From positions 10,631,060 to 10,695,059 of the forward strand of contig OZ026605.1 of NCBI GenBank assembly GCA_964020085.1: DNA of 64,000 nt, given 5' to 3'. The notes beneath the pieces are model-generated. The model was given only the letters and a program-made list of their open reading frames with translations. It was not told where the DNA came from and ran no database searches. The DNA is from Micromussa lordhowensis. Its lineage: Eukaryota > Cnidaria > Anthozoa > Scleractinia > Lobophylliidae. The first letter of the stretch is position 1, and the number at the start of each line of letters is the position of its first letter. Below are positions 20,871 to 33,100 of this stretch, piece after piece. Both the position numbers and the translations under genes were made by a program.

Positions 20871-23645
20871 CTCGCACGCTTTAGCAACGAAAAACATACA
20901 GTTGTATTTAGCCTGTGTTTGGGCTCGCACGCATTAACAACGAGAAATATACAGTTGTATTTTGCGTGTGTTTGGGTTCGCACGCTTTGAGAACGAAAAA
21001 TATACTTTGTATTTAGCGTGTGTATGTGCTCGCACTCTTTAGTTCAAGAACGAAGAATATATATTGTATTTAGCGTGTGCTTGCGCTCGCACGCTTTAAG
21101 AACAAAGAATATACATCGTATTCAGCGTGTGTTTGCGCTCGCACGCTTTAAGAACGAAGAATATACATCGTATTCAGCGTGTGTTTTGGCTCGCACGCTT
21201 TAAGAACGAAGAATATACATTGTATTTAGCGCGTGTTTGGGCTCGCACTCTGTAAGAACGAAGAATATACATTGTATTAGCGTGTGTTGGGCTCGCAGCT
21301 GGCTCGCACTCTGTAAGAACGAAGAATATACATCGTATTCAGCGTGTAGTTGCGCTCGCAGACTTTAAGAACGAAAAATATACATTGTATTTAGCGTGTG
21401 TTTGCGCTCGCACGCTTTAAGAACGAAGAATATACATCGTATTAAGCGTGTGATGGCTCGCACGCTTTAAAAACGAAGAATATACATGTACATTGTATTT
21501 AGCGTGTGTTTGGGCTCGCACTCTGTAAGAATGAAGAATATACATTGTATTTAGCGTGTGTTTGGGCTCGCACGCTTTAAAAACGAAGAATATACATCGT
21601 ATTCAGCGTGTGTTTTGGCTCGCACACTTTAAGAACGATAAATACACATTGTATTTAGCGTGTGTTTGCGCTCGCACACTTTAAGAACGAAGAATATACA
21701 TTGTATATAGCGTGTGTTTGGGCTCACAAAGAACGAAGAATATACATTGTATTTAGCGTGTGTTCGCGCTCGCACGCTTTAAGAACGAAGAAAATACATT
21801 GCATTTAGCGTGTGTTTGGGCTCGCACGCTTTAAGAACCGTGAAGCATATACATTGTATTCAGCGTGTGTTTGCGCTCGCACGCTTTAAGAACGCTCGCA
21901 AGCTTTGAGAACGAAGAATATACACTGTATTCAGCGTGTGTTCGGGCTCGCACTCTGTAAGAACGAAGACTATACATTGTATTTAGCGTGTGTTTGGCCT
22001 TGCACACTTTAAGAACGAAGAATATACACTGTATTCAGCGTGTGTTTGCGCTCGCACCCTTTAAGAACGAAGAATATACATCGTATTCAGCGTGCGTTTT
22101 GGCTCGCACGCTTTAAGAACGAAGAATATACATCGTATTCAGCGTGTGTTTGCGCTCGCACGCTTTAAGAACGAATAATATACATTGTATTTAGCGTGTG
22201 TTTGCGCTCGCACGCTTTAAGAACGCAGAATATGCATCGTATTCAGCGTGTGTTTTCACTCGCACGCTTTAAGAACGAAGAATATACACTGTATTCGGCG
22301 TGTGTTTTCGCTCGCACGCTTTAAGAACGAAGAATATATCAGCGTGTGTTTTCACTCGCACGCTTTAAGAACGAAGAATATACACTGTATTCAGCGTGTG
22401 TTTTCGCTCGCACGCTTTAAGAACGAAGAATATACATCGTATTCAGCGTGTGTTTGCGCTCGAACACTTCAAGAACGAGGAATATACATTAATTGTATTT
22501 AGCGTGTGTTTGCGCTTGCACGCTTTAAGAACGAAGAATATACATTGTATTTAGGGGTGCTTTAAGAACGAAGAATATACATTGTATTTAGCGTGTGTTC
22601 GAGCTCGCACGCTTTAAGAACGAAGAATATACATTGCATTTAGCGTGTGTTTGGGCTCGCACGCTTTAAGAACCGTGAAGAATATACATTGTATTCAGCG
22701 TGTGTTTGCGCTCGCACACTTTAAGAACGAAGAATATATATTGTATTTAGCGTCTGTTTGCGCTCGCACACTTTAAGAACGAATAATATACATTGTATTT
22801 AGCGTGTGTTTGCGCTCGCACGCTTTAAGAACGCAGAATATGCATCGTATTCAGCGTGTGTTTTCGCTCGCACGCTTTAAGAACGAAGAATATACACTGT
22901 ATTCAGCGTGTGTTTTCGCTCGCACGCTTTAAGAACGAAGAATATACATCGTATTCAGCGTGTGTTTGCGCTCGAACACTTTAAGAACGAGGAATATACA
23001 TTAATTGTATTTAGCGTGTGTTTGCGCTCGCACGCTTTAAGAACGAAGAATATACATTGTATTTAGGAGTGCTTTAAGAACGAAGAATATACATTGTATT
23101 TAGCGTGTGTTCGAGCTCGCACGCTTTAAGAACGAAGAATATACATTGCATTTAGCGTGTGTTTGGGCTCGCACGCTTTAAGAACCGTGAAGAATATACA
23201 TTGTATTCAGCGTGTGTTTGCGCTCACACGCTTTAAGAACGAAGAATATACATTGTATTTAACGTGTGTTTGGGCTCGCACGCTTGAAGAACGAAGAATA
23301 TACGCTGTATTCAGCGCGTGTTTGGGCTCGCACGCTTTAAGAACGAAGAATATACACTGTATTCAGCGTGTGTTTGCGCTCGCACGCTTTAAGAACGAAG
23401 AATATACATCGTATTCAACGTGTGTTTGGGCTCGCACCCTTTAAGAACGAAAAATATACATTGTATTTAACATGTGTTTGGGCTCGCACGCTTGAAGAAC
23501 GAAGAATATACGCTGTATTCAGCGCGTGTTTGTGCTCGCACTCTTTAAGAACGAAGAATATACATTGTATTTAGCGTGTTTGGGCTCGCACGCTTTAAGA
23601 ACGAAGAACATACATTACATTTAGCGCTTTTGGGCTCGCATACTT
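20871..23645 (+). repeat. 51-bp satellite array, about 54 copies
   Basis: The monomer reads GGCTCGCACGCTTTAAGAAC, then GAAGAATATACATTGTATTT, then AGCGTGTGTTT. Variants alternate between TTGTATTTAG with TTTGGG and TCGTATTCAG with TTTGCG. AGCGTGTG and CGCACGCT at each junction are nearly complementary, giving an 8-bp dyad with an 8-nt spacer. Diagnostic variants recur about 512 bp apart, indicating a higher-order repeat of ten monomers. Because 51 is a multiple of three, long open frames arise by chance. Confidence 0.95.
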
Positions 23646-23990
23646 AACGTAGTTTAGAAATGGCATACCGATCGACTGTCTACTTTTCCATATGCAGTCT
23701 ACAAATGGAGCACCGATCGGCTGCCTCCTTTTCCATTGGTACCAATGGTACCAATGGTACCAATCGACAAATAGTTTACGCGCGGCCCTCAGGTGTTAAT
23801 ATATGCAGTTTACAAATGGAGCGCCGATCGGCTGCCTCCTTTTCCATTGGTGCCATTGGTACCAATGGTACCAATCGACAAATAGTTTACGCGCGGCCGT
23901 CAGGTGTTAATATATTCAGTTTACAAATAGAGCACCGATCGGCTGCCTCCTTTTCCATTGGTACCAATGGTTCCATTGGTGAGGGTTTTT
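23646..23990 (+). repeat. 111-bp tandem repeat, three copies
   Basis: CGATCGGCTGCCTCC recurs at 23714, 23825 and 23936, a period of 111 bp. Each unit contains CCATTGGTACCAATGGTACC-type motifs and TAGTTTACGCGCGGCC. The GGTACCAAT core is shared with the array at 19.7-20.9 kb on the other side of the 51-bp satellite. Confidence 0.9.
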
Positions 23991-24282
23991 TGACGATTGG
24001 TATCTGTTTGTGTGTATTGGACATGTGTGGAGGCCAAATTCTCACAATTAGCAAGAAAAGAAATGAATCAGTCAGGAAGGAGAATTCTTAGTTTGATCTT
24101 CATTAATCATGGACAGATTCTTCCTGGTCAAAACTGCAACAAGTTTTAAGCATTTTGTGCTATTTTTTTTTAACAAAGATCGTGTTTTTTTCTCATGGGA
24201 ATAGAAAAGCCTTACTGTTTTTTCCGTCAGGGCTCCTCTTGATCCAGCCATGATGGTGAATGGGCCATCCTGGCTAAATAAG

Positions 24283-24496
24283 GTTACTACTACTGCTGCC
24301 GCTGCTGCTACTACTACTGCTGCTGCTGCTGCCGCTGTTGCTGCTGCTGCCGCTGTTGCTGCTGCTGCAACTACTTCCGCCGCTGCTGCCGCTGTTGCTG
24401 CTGCTACTACTGCTGCCGCTGTTGCTGCTGCTACTACTGCTGCCGCTGTTGCCGCGGCTGCTGCCGCTGTTGCTGCTGCTGCTGCTACTGCTACTA
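24283..24496. repeat. Trinucleotide microsatellite (GCT/GCC/ACT/GTT)n
   Basis: About 70 triplets, mostly GCT with GCC, GTT and ACT interruptions. It gives Ala-, Leu- or Val/Ala-rich frames on both strands. No flanking domain, splice logic or conserved sequence supports coding use, so it is annotated as simple repeat. Confidence 0.9.
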
Positions 24497-26330
24497 AATC
24501 CAAGTATACATAGGTTATTGCAAGTCTACACAAGTGCGCGCAAACTTGACGGACTCGATCCTTTCTCTGAACACTCACGAATCTGTTTGTACTGTCATTA
24601 AAAGGCTAGCTCGTAGATTGGCAAAACGTTTCAAATCAAGACCGATACGGAGTTACGATCAGGTAAATTTGCTCAAAGTACAGATAGTTGTTTTGGATTT
24701 TATGTAAATCAGTTTTTATTTTCTGTCGTGAAAATTCCAAGTTTAAAAGTTGCATGAAAAACCGTTATGATTGCGTTTTAGTTACCAGGTCTCTTGTCTC
24801 ATGCAGATCTCGCGCAAAATTCAAATCTAGATGGCGTGTTCATTGACGTCACAAAGGCCAACGGTTGAAAAAACCGCTTGAAGGATTCAATGCGCAAAGA
24901 CACGAATTTGTTACGAATTTTGAGTAAAGTTCAATACCATTTGAACTTTTCTCACCTTTCTCTTCTTTTTGAAGCACAAGGCTTGCTTTCTGCTAAAACA
25001 CCAGCCCATTCTCTTGAAGTAAATCTCAACATTTTCCAATAAACTTTCTGAACTTCACTCTACGAGACTTAACGGGAAAATGACGATTCCTGTGAGCGCG
25101 CGTCTCTTATATACTTGAAGCCATTGTGACCTAATAGCGCGTGCTGAAGAGCGACATGCTCGGTGATTGGTCGAGGAAATGCGACTGCATGTTGATCACG
25201 TGAAACAACGCCCTTCCACTTTGTTAGGAACTTTTTTGACAAAAGGGGCAAATTATAGCTAATTATGCACATGCTTTTGTAATAGTAAAAATCAGCTTTT
25301 TAATGAGATCATGACAGTTTGATTTCAGCATAGGTGTGCATGCTACTGAAAATTATCTTCAATAAAGTTATTCTTTAGTTGTCAAAGGTTTGCAGTCAAA
25401 GAATAAGTTCATCTTTCATTTGTTATACAAAGGTGTTTTTCAGCCTAGAAACGCTGAAAACTCGCCTGTTTTGCTGAAAGTTTAGGGTCGATTTTATGCG
25501 TGATTCCAAATCACATATGTGGCAAGTCGATTCGCGAATCGATTCGCTCCGACGAAAAGATAACGGTCGAAATGTCAGCTTTCGAATCAGTCTTTACGTT
25601 GGCCAATATTCACATTATCAACTCAGCTGATAAAACCAAATTATCTTGTAATACTCCCTACCGACGCAGCACTACAGTTTCTTTAGAAACTTACCTCTTT
25701 TATTCATTTTATGTAAACTGGAGACTATTTCATGGAGATTTCATAGAAAAAGTTTTGGCCGCAACTAACTTAGAGTGCAGAAATCTCCTACCCCTAGATT
25801 GTTACTTTGTTGCAAATAAAAGCAAATTAAAAAAAAACAACTTCATCTAGACCTAAGGCAACTGAATTACAACGCCTCAGTGTATATAGGTACTGTTGTG
25901 TCCGGTTTTTTTGCCCAAAGCTGGAACGCCGAGAACAAAAATGTGGATTAAGCAACGGCGCAGTATTCTTGTCATACCGCTTGAAGTCAGTAGGACGGCT
26001 AGCCAAGAATTCAGGAGGCTTTTTTTTTCACTCTTTCTCAGCCCTGCGGCTTATTTCTAAAAAACTTTTCTTTTCCTGGAGGCCGATTTTTTTTTTCGCT
26101 TTGAAAGCTTTAAAGTTCAAGGTCTTCCTTGGTCTTCCTTCAAAACTGGTTCTCCAACTGATGATTTTCACTTTGAATAGATGTGGATAATTGCAAGATT
26201 CGTGACAATGATGTAGCCATCTTTTCAAAAACCTCAAAACGATCATGACTTGTGAGAAACCTGAAAGCCCGGAATTATGTTGCATCTCCGGTTAAAAAAA
26301 GAAAACAAGAGACACTTGAAATATGAATAC
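24497..26330. other. Intergenic, no gene recognised
   Basis: Open frames up to 116 codons occur (for example 25500-25850, plus) but none shows a known motif, a signal peptide or splice-linked partner. The stretch has no clear inverted repeat. Confidence 0.4.
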
Positions 26331-26444
26331 ACAGCAAAAGAAATAACCTCACGGCAAAAAGAATAACCTTATCATTTTTGCCATGAGGCTAGTTCTTTTG
26401 CCGTGAGCTTATTCTTTTTGCCGTGAGGTTATTTCTTTTGCTGT
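26331..26444. repeat. Short MITE (ACAGCAAAAGAAATAACC ends)
   Basis: Left end ACAGCAAAAGAAATAACCTC and right end GAGGTTATTTCTTTTGCTGT are perfect inverted repeats; the arms (about 38 bp) go on through ACGGCAAAAAGAATA. The centre holds further diverged copies of the same phrase. Confidence 0.85.
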
Positions 26445-26698
26445 GGCAGTTGTAGGCCACCGTACTACATTTCCTCTCTCTCTCTTAGGGCAGATTTACA
26501 CGGTACGACTTTGTGCGTCAAGCTTACGACAGGACTACGCACGACATGAATTGTTTCGTGTAAATGAAACCTACATCTCGCTTACGACTGTTGTATACGT
26601 CCAAAAACATGTTTTTCAAATAGGAAGGACAGCTAAAATATTTGTTTACCGTTTGTTAAAACTTTCGCTCCGAAAATCCCGGTGCAAACTTTTGCATA

Positions 26699-26885
26699 CA
26701 GTCACCTCTCCCATAAGCGGACAACCTCGAGAATTGGAAAAAGTGTCCGTTTGTAGAGCTGTCCGTTTACAAGAATTATTCCCATAATAAAAAAAATGAG
26801 ACAAAGGTAAAAAGGGGAATTGAAAGCAGTGTCCGTAAGTAGAGCTGTCCGCTTACGAGAGTGTCCGTTAGCGGAGAGTTGACTG
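26699..26885. mobile_element. Tc1/mariner (pogo/Tigger-like) MITE with TA duplication
   Basis: Ends CAGTCACCTCTCCCATAAGC and GCGGAGAGTTGACTG are inverted and flanked by TA on both sides. Internal GTGTCCG and GAGCTGTCCG phrases are repeated. A CAGT...GCGGAC tip with TA is typical of Tigger-like elements. Confidence 0.75.
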
Positions 26886-27019
26886 TATTTAATATATTTT
26901 GGGAGTGAAATTGTCGTGCGCGTGTCGAAAGCTTGTGGTATGCGACAAACGACCCTTTAGCAAAGCCGAGAGGGCCTTGGAGATGAGTGCTGCGTGGCCC
27001 GGGGACCCTCGGTTCCAAT

Positions 27020-27107
27020 ATGGCGGACGTGTACGATGTTGATAGGGTGTTTTCACTGTGCATGAGTTAAGTTGGAGAAAAAAGGACTTTACAACATGCG
27101 GCTATGA
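27020..27107 (+). promoter_or_regulatory. Two short upstream ORFs before TXNDC11
   Basis: ATG at 27020 opens a 16-codon ORF (stop TAA at 27068-27070). A second ATG at 27096 gives Met-Arg-Leu and stops at TGA 27105-27107, which overlaps the TXNDC11 start ATG (27104-27106) as ATGA. If transcription begins upstream of 27020, both would limit initiation at the main start and allow termination-reinitiation. The transcript start is not known. Confidence 0.45.
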
Positions 27108-30100
27108 TTGTTGCTAAATATCGGTTTCTTCTCACTCTTGGATTGTTTCTATTGTCATTTCGTGGGTGTGCGTGGTTTAATAGCAAGTATGTGGCTTAGT
27201 TATTTTTCTCATTTACACATGTAAGCTTAGCTAGGGTGCGTTCCTTTGGGGTGAATCTGGATCAGGATCAGTGATCCAAGATCACTAGGATCATGGGGCG
27301 TCAAAGGAGCACATGAATCCACTCTGGTTACGGATTTATCGGTTCCTTTGATGCACCATGATCCAGACAGATCTTGGATCACTGATCCTGATCCAGATCA
27401 CCCCAAAGGAACTCGAATTGCACAGAGCTCTGATGGCACTTGGAATTACTAGCGGTTAGCATGTGCACCCAAGTTTTGTTGTTGAGGACCAGCTGGATTC
27501 TTGTTGGGACCAAAGTGGAAATTTTAGGAATTCTTCTCAGGCAGTTTAGGTGCCATATTGCAAATTTTAGGCATTTTGCACGGGGGAAGCAAATGAATAA
27601 TGGTTGAATTCTTGACCCATATTTTTGGTGCAGTCTTGGGGGTTTGTGAACAATAGTATTGATAGTCCTCAACATGTGGGTGGGGCATAGAGTTAATGCT
27701 ATTGTAATAGTGCTTAGATTATGGTAGTACTTCACTTAGATGTAGCCTGAGCAGCACTCTTGCGAGCCTCAGTGGCACTGATTAAGAATGTTAAGCTCTT
27801 ATTTATACAGTAAATGATTATGCAGGAGAGGTATTCACAATATAAAAAAATCAGCTCTCTAGGAGCCAGCTCTCCGGTAGAGTTGTGGCCACGTGAATTG
27901 CTCATAAGACATTTGAGGTGGGTGTGCTTATGATATCTACTGGTGTGAGGTCATAGATGTAGCAGAGCCTGACATATGGAGAACAATGAAGAACTCTTGG
28001 GGTTAAAGGGAAGATGGAGAGGGATATGCTGCTTCAAGTTACCAAAATAGTTAACATGGGTACCGTATGTCAATATGTCTGCCACATGGAGTGAGTCTAA
28101 AAGGAGGAGATTAAATACATGTAGATGAACTACAGTATAATTATGTATTTATTTAGTTGTTTATTAAGTTTATTTATTTGTTCAACAAGCAAAAATGTTT
28201 GAAATATTGGGGTTTGCTGATGGCTAGAACCACTTCTTTCTAGCATTCACATTCTATTGCCTTGTTGCTGTAATTTCCGGAAGCTTAACTTTGCATTTTC
28301 CAGTTTGGGACTGCTTGTATTGAGCTTAATCAAAAGTTAAAAAATGTTTTATTGTATTTTCAGTGGAGATACACACTTTCTTAGATTTCCTGAGTCTCGT
28401 CAACTCTTCTCAAGTGTTGGAAACGTGGTTGAAATTCCGGATGGATCAATGGAGACATTTAAAGACTTGCTCCAAAAGAGTGAGGTCAACTTTGTTCTTT
28501 TTTATGCACCCTGGTGCGGACAGTCATGGAATGCTGCTCAAGAATTTAACAAGGCAGCAAATATCCTATATAAAGAGGTTAGAGTCTGATAAGATTTGAT
28601 ATATGTCAGTATATCAGTATATTTGTGATTGTAGTACTTTGTTTTGCCATCTGGCCTGGGTTGTTAGAAAGGTGGATAGCGCTATTCAGTGTATAGCATG
28701 GTTTGTTTTGTTTTGTTAACATTTTAGCCACTGGATAGAGATTTATCCAGTGGCTAGGGTTATCCAGCCTTCGAACAACTGGGGCCTGGCTTATTACATG
28801 CACATGTATGTCAATTGTTCCATAACCCAGTCATGTTTATGTTACACTTGCATGTACTTTGGGCACATTATGATCTAGTCATGCTTGAAAATTATGCGGG
28901 GATAAAGTCCCTAGAACTGTGGTCTGTGATTTAATCATGACTGGAGTATTTACTAATTAGCAATAAAATATTGATTGCTGCGCAGCAAGCGTAGTGAGCG
29001 AGCAGCAACATAAACAGGATTTAAGAAGAATATATAGAAGGGGATACGAATTCTTGAATTACCAGAATGCATTGCATTTAACCAGAATGCACTGGGTCGC
29101 TTTTTACCAGAGTGCATTGTGTCACGAACAACACGAGGATGTCACACCGTCGAGCCGTAGTCTTAATTCGCATAGATTTCAGTGAGAAAGGTTCGTGGTT
29201 TGTTTTGCTCTGATTTACCTGTGAAACGATGTGAAGGAGATCGTGCTTGACTTTCACAACTCTTGCTTTTGTCCTTAATGCAGTAAGTGAAAGTTTGTAA
29301 ATCGGGATGATCAATTCTGACAACTTAATTTTAACTTCTTCATTTCTTAGCAGTCTCGCCTCCTTAGTCGAATTCGTACATGAAGAGAAATCGTTGTTAC
29401 TAAAGCTTGTAGAATTATTAAAAAAACGAAAACCACGCTAATTTCATATATGCTGCGATCTATTCATCCAAACATGAATCAAAGCTGAAGCGTTATTAGC
29501 ATTTTCACACATCGCAATGGAGGCGTCCTCGGCACAGTCTGTTAACATTCTAGAGACATTTAATGCGTACCAGTACAGAATTTATAAGTTAGATTTCTGC
29601 TCCTCCAATTTTCACATGTATCGATTTTCCCGATCTGGTAAAGGGGAGGTTGATGTGTATTGTTTTATGTCCAAACATAGTTCAGATCACTATGTGCATT
29701 TTTGTCACGGTCCTTTTTCACACCTCGCCATCGATGCGTCATCATGCATGAAGTTGACATATACAAGGACAGTTTTTAAGTTACACAGCACAGTTTGACA
29801 CTACTTTGAGAAATAATTACTGTAAGTCTTGGAACGTGCAGATGTCACTATCAACAGAATGTGCCGCAACATTACTACCTTTTAGATACCCTAGTTTATG
29901 CTTTAAATGGCATGCATCATTGAGTTATGATGCACATGAAAAAGAGCGACAAATAAGTGCAGGTGCTGCTTGAGAGACAGCTGAGAGTAACTAATAATCT
30001 ATGGAGTGTGATATTGTCTTACAAGTGTAATGCAATGATGCACAGCAAAAATGTGCATATATAAATTATATATGTAGCAAATAGAAAACATAGGCACGCA

Positions 30101-33100
30101 AGGCATGCAAGAGTTATTTTTGTAATTAAAAGGTTATGAAGATAGGAGCATTTAAGGGAGTGTTTACAGTGACAATTTAGTTAACCCTTTTTACACAACA
30201 ACACTAGTTTACCGAAAAAAGAAAGAGAAAAAAACACCTGACGCGTTGACAGTCTAATTTAATTCATTCCCATATGAAAAACAAAAGTGTCAAATTACCA
30301 TTTGTAACTAAAAATAGCAAGCATCTCGTGGGAACAAGTGGTGATGATTTGCCAGCTCTAATTGAATTTACTCCCTTGTGGAAAACAAGTGTCAAAGTAC
30401 CCTTTGTAACTAAAAAATAAAATATCTCGTTATATTTCCATGCAACAACAACAAAACAATCGTTACCTGTACCTATTGTAAACATTCGAACTCTTTCAAA
30501 TCAAAATAGTCTCGTCTCCTCTAAAACATTTCGTAAGAACTAGAAGCAACGATGCGTGACGTCTAATTGAATTTACTCCTTGTGAAAAACAAAAATATCA
30601 AGTTACCATTTGTAACTAAAAATAGCAAGCATCTCGTGGGAACAAGTGGTGATGATTTGCCAGCTCTAATTGAATTTACTCCCTTGTGAAAAACAAAAGT
30701 GTCAAATTACCCTTTGTAACGAAAAAATAAAAATATCTCGTTATACATTTGCACGCAACAAGAACACAGCAACCGTTACCTGTACCTATTGTAAACGTTC
30801 GAACTCTTTCAAATCAAAATAGTCTCGTCTCCTCTAAAACATTTCGTAAGAACTAGAAGCAACGATGCGTGACGTCTAATTGAATTTACTCCTTGTGAAA
30901 AACAAAAATATCAAGTTACCTTTGTAACTATAAAAAATAAAAACATCTCGCCATTTGCATACAACTACCTCATGCACTGTTTCATACCTCAAGGCTCATC
31001 TCGTCCACAACTAAAATCCTAAGCCTAACTCACAGAAAATGCCAAAGTAAACCCAATATATGAATACTTCCTCCTCTTTTATAGAAGAATAAATATGGCA
31101 GTTTTGAACTGTATCGGGATCAAATCTTCTCATATACCATTTACTTTTAAAACAAGAAATTTGATTGGCTGTTTATAGTAGATCCGATCTGATTGGTGTG
31201 ACATACATACATCTCTCACTGATCCATTGACCCGTCCACAACATACTCGTCGCGCCGACTAAGAGATATTTTTTTTACAAAAAAATAACTCAAAAATTGT
31301 TATAATTTATATATCAACAAGACCAAAAATTGCAAGTTATTTCCATTTCCAGGTATCCTTTATCGCTATTAATTGCTGGACAGGAACCTGTTCTCAGCAG
31401 CAAAAAGTTGATTTGTTTCCCAAACTTGTTGCCGTTCACACACATTATGATGGGGTGGAGTACAAAGGAGAACACCGAACATCCAAGATGGTGAGTTGCT
31501 GATTGATAGAATTGATACAATTAGACTCAGTTCAAATGTCAGGGGTCGAAATGTTGCCTGTCTACCTGTCGATTTCAGGTAATTTCAGAAAGTGACGGGT
31601 AAAAAATATTGATGCCTGTCGCTGGCGACAGGTAAGAAAACCTCAGTAATACAGAATTTATTGACTTGAATGATATTTTCATCTGTTTTTCCACCCGAAG
31701 TCGTTCTCACTTGTGCAGCTCTCGCAAAGTATTTACCAGACTTTACTCAATAAAAGCAAGATAAGGCAATCTTTGTAGTGCACATGACAATGACAGCAAA
31801 GGTGCCTTGCTCCTGCGTTTCTTTGCCAATCAAGTGCAAGTTCGCAACATGGACCGTTTTCTGACTCGTAAGTCATTGCTTTCTATCAGTTTATTATTAA
31901 TGATTGTACAACCCCAGTTGAGTTTCAAAGAGTGAAAATAAAATAATATTGTTCAAGTTGGATGTTGGTGGAGACAGGTAAAAATACATTCTGCCTGTCA
32001 CTAGACACAGGTAAACAGTCTGGAACATTTCGACCCCTGAATGTTCACCTTTTCATGTTGCTTGCATGGCATAGCACTACAGTGTAATGTTTGACCATTG
32101 TTGGCAGCATGAAAGTCAGTGAGATTTTAACCCATCATAATCAGATTAAGGTCTTTTACTCTCATCACATTTTGCCAGGCCTGTTTTTCATCTACAGTAT
32201 TTGTGGCTCAGTTTTCTTACATTCGGAAGATAGAAAACCTTTGTTTCATCTTTACAGATTGCGTTTCTTCATTCTGTCATCAGACCATTTGTGTACATAG
32301 GAAACAATGCAGAGTTTACTGTGACAAAGAAGTTAAGTCAGGTAATTAGGCAGATTTCATCTCATCTCATTTAATTTGTTTATAATATTCCGTTTATTTC
32401 ATAAATTTATTCTAAAATTCTAAGTTTTTTTTCTTGGATGCAAGTGGTGAACTTTTGCAAAACAAGTTTGGTCAGTAATGAATAAAAATATTAGTTAGAT
32501 TGCTTTGTATGAAGGAATGAAAACCAAGGTAAGAAGCATTTAGTTCAGTGTGAACCACGTGGTAGTTCTAGCTTGTAAAGCCATGAAACCATTTTCGTTG
32601 ACCAGATGAACATAAAAATTTTTAATCATGGCCACATTCGATAGCACGATTTCCCCAGGAAAAAAAAACAGTTGATGTTATCACTCCAATTAAAACAAAC
32701 ATCATACATTAATTGCCCATGAAACTTTGGCATCTTTCTAAAAAATGAAATTTATGGACTTGAATGGAATTTACATGGAAGGCATTCTAAAAGACCTTGA
32801 ATACATGTCGACATGTAAATAAACGTAAAATAAAGCAATAAAAGTGTTTTTTTTTTAATTCAGTTCACACTTCACCTAAAATGTTAACTTCTTTACTTTG
32901 CCTTATTTTGTTTTCATTTAGGAGCTTTTGATAGGTTACTTTAACCAGACAATGATAAACTCAAAGAAGTACATCACATTCTTTAGTTTGGCGTTGCAGT
33001 TTAGTGCTAAAGGTATGTTGAATACTGAATATCATATTTTAAACTCCAGCAGAGTTGGAAAAGAACATTTTTTTAAATAAATTGCTTCTTTTAGAGGTAT

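Noticed and set aside
21018..23574. Repeated ORFs (SHALRTKNIH-type peptides) in the 51-bp array
   Set aside because: 51 is a multiple of three, so one frame stays open for many copies by chance. Stops and frame changes occur and no start context or signal peptide recurs.
20871..23645. CRISPR-like regular array
   Set aside because: Repeats are directly contiguous with no unique spacers, in a eukaryotic genome and without cas genes.
24072..24601. Long Ala-, Leu- and Val-rich open frames on both strands
   Set aside because: They are translations of the GCT/GCC/ACT microsatellite; all frames of such a triplet repeat stay open, and no domain or splice partner is present.
29517..29798. 93-codon ORF in TXNDC11 intron 2
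   Set aside because: No recognised domain, no splice evidence, and of a length expected by chance in this much intron.
32255..32290. Minus-strand CTGATGA ... GAAAC in TXNDC11 exon 4
   Set aside because: It lies in coding sequence and has no helix II; chance match.
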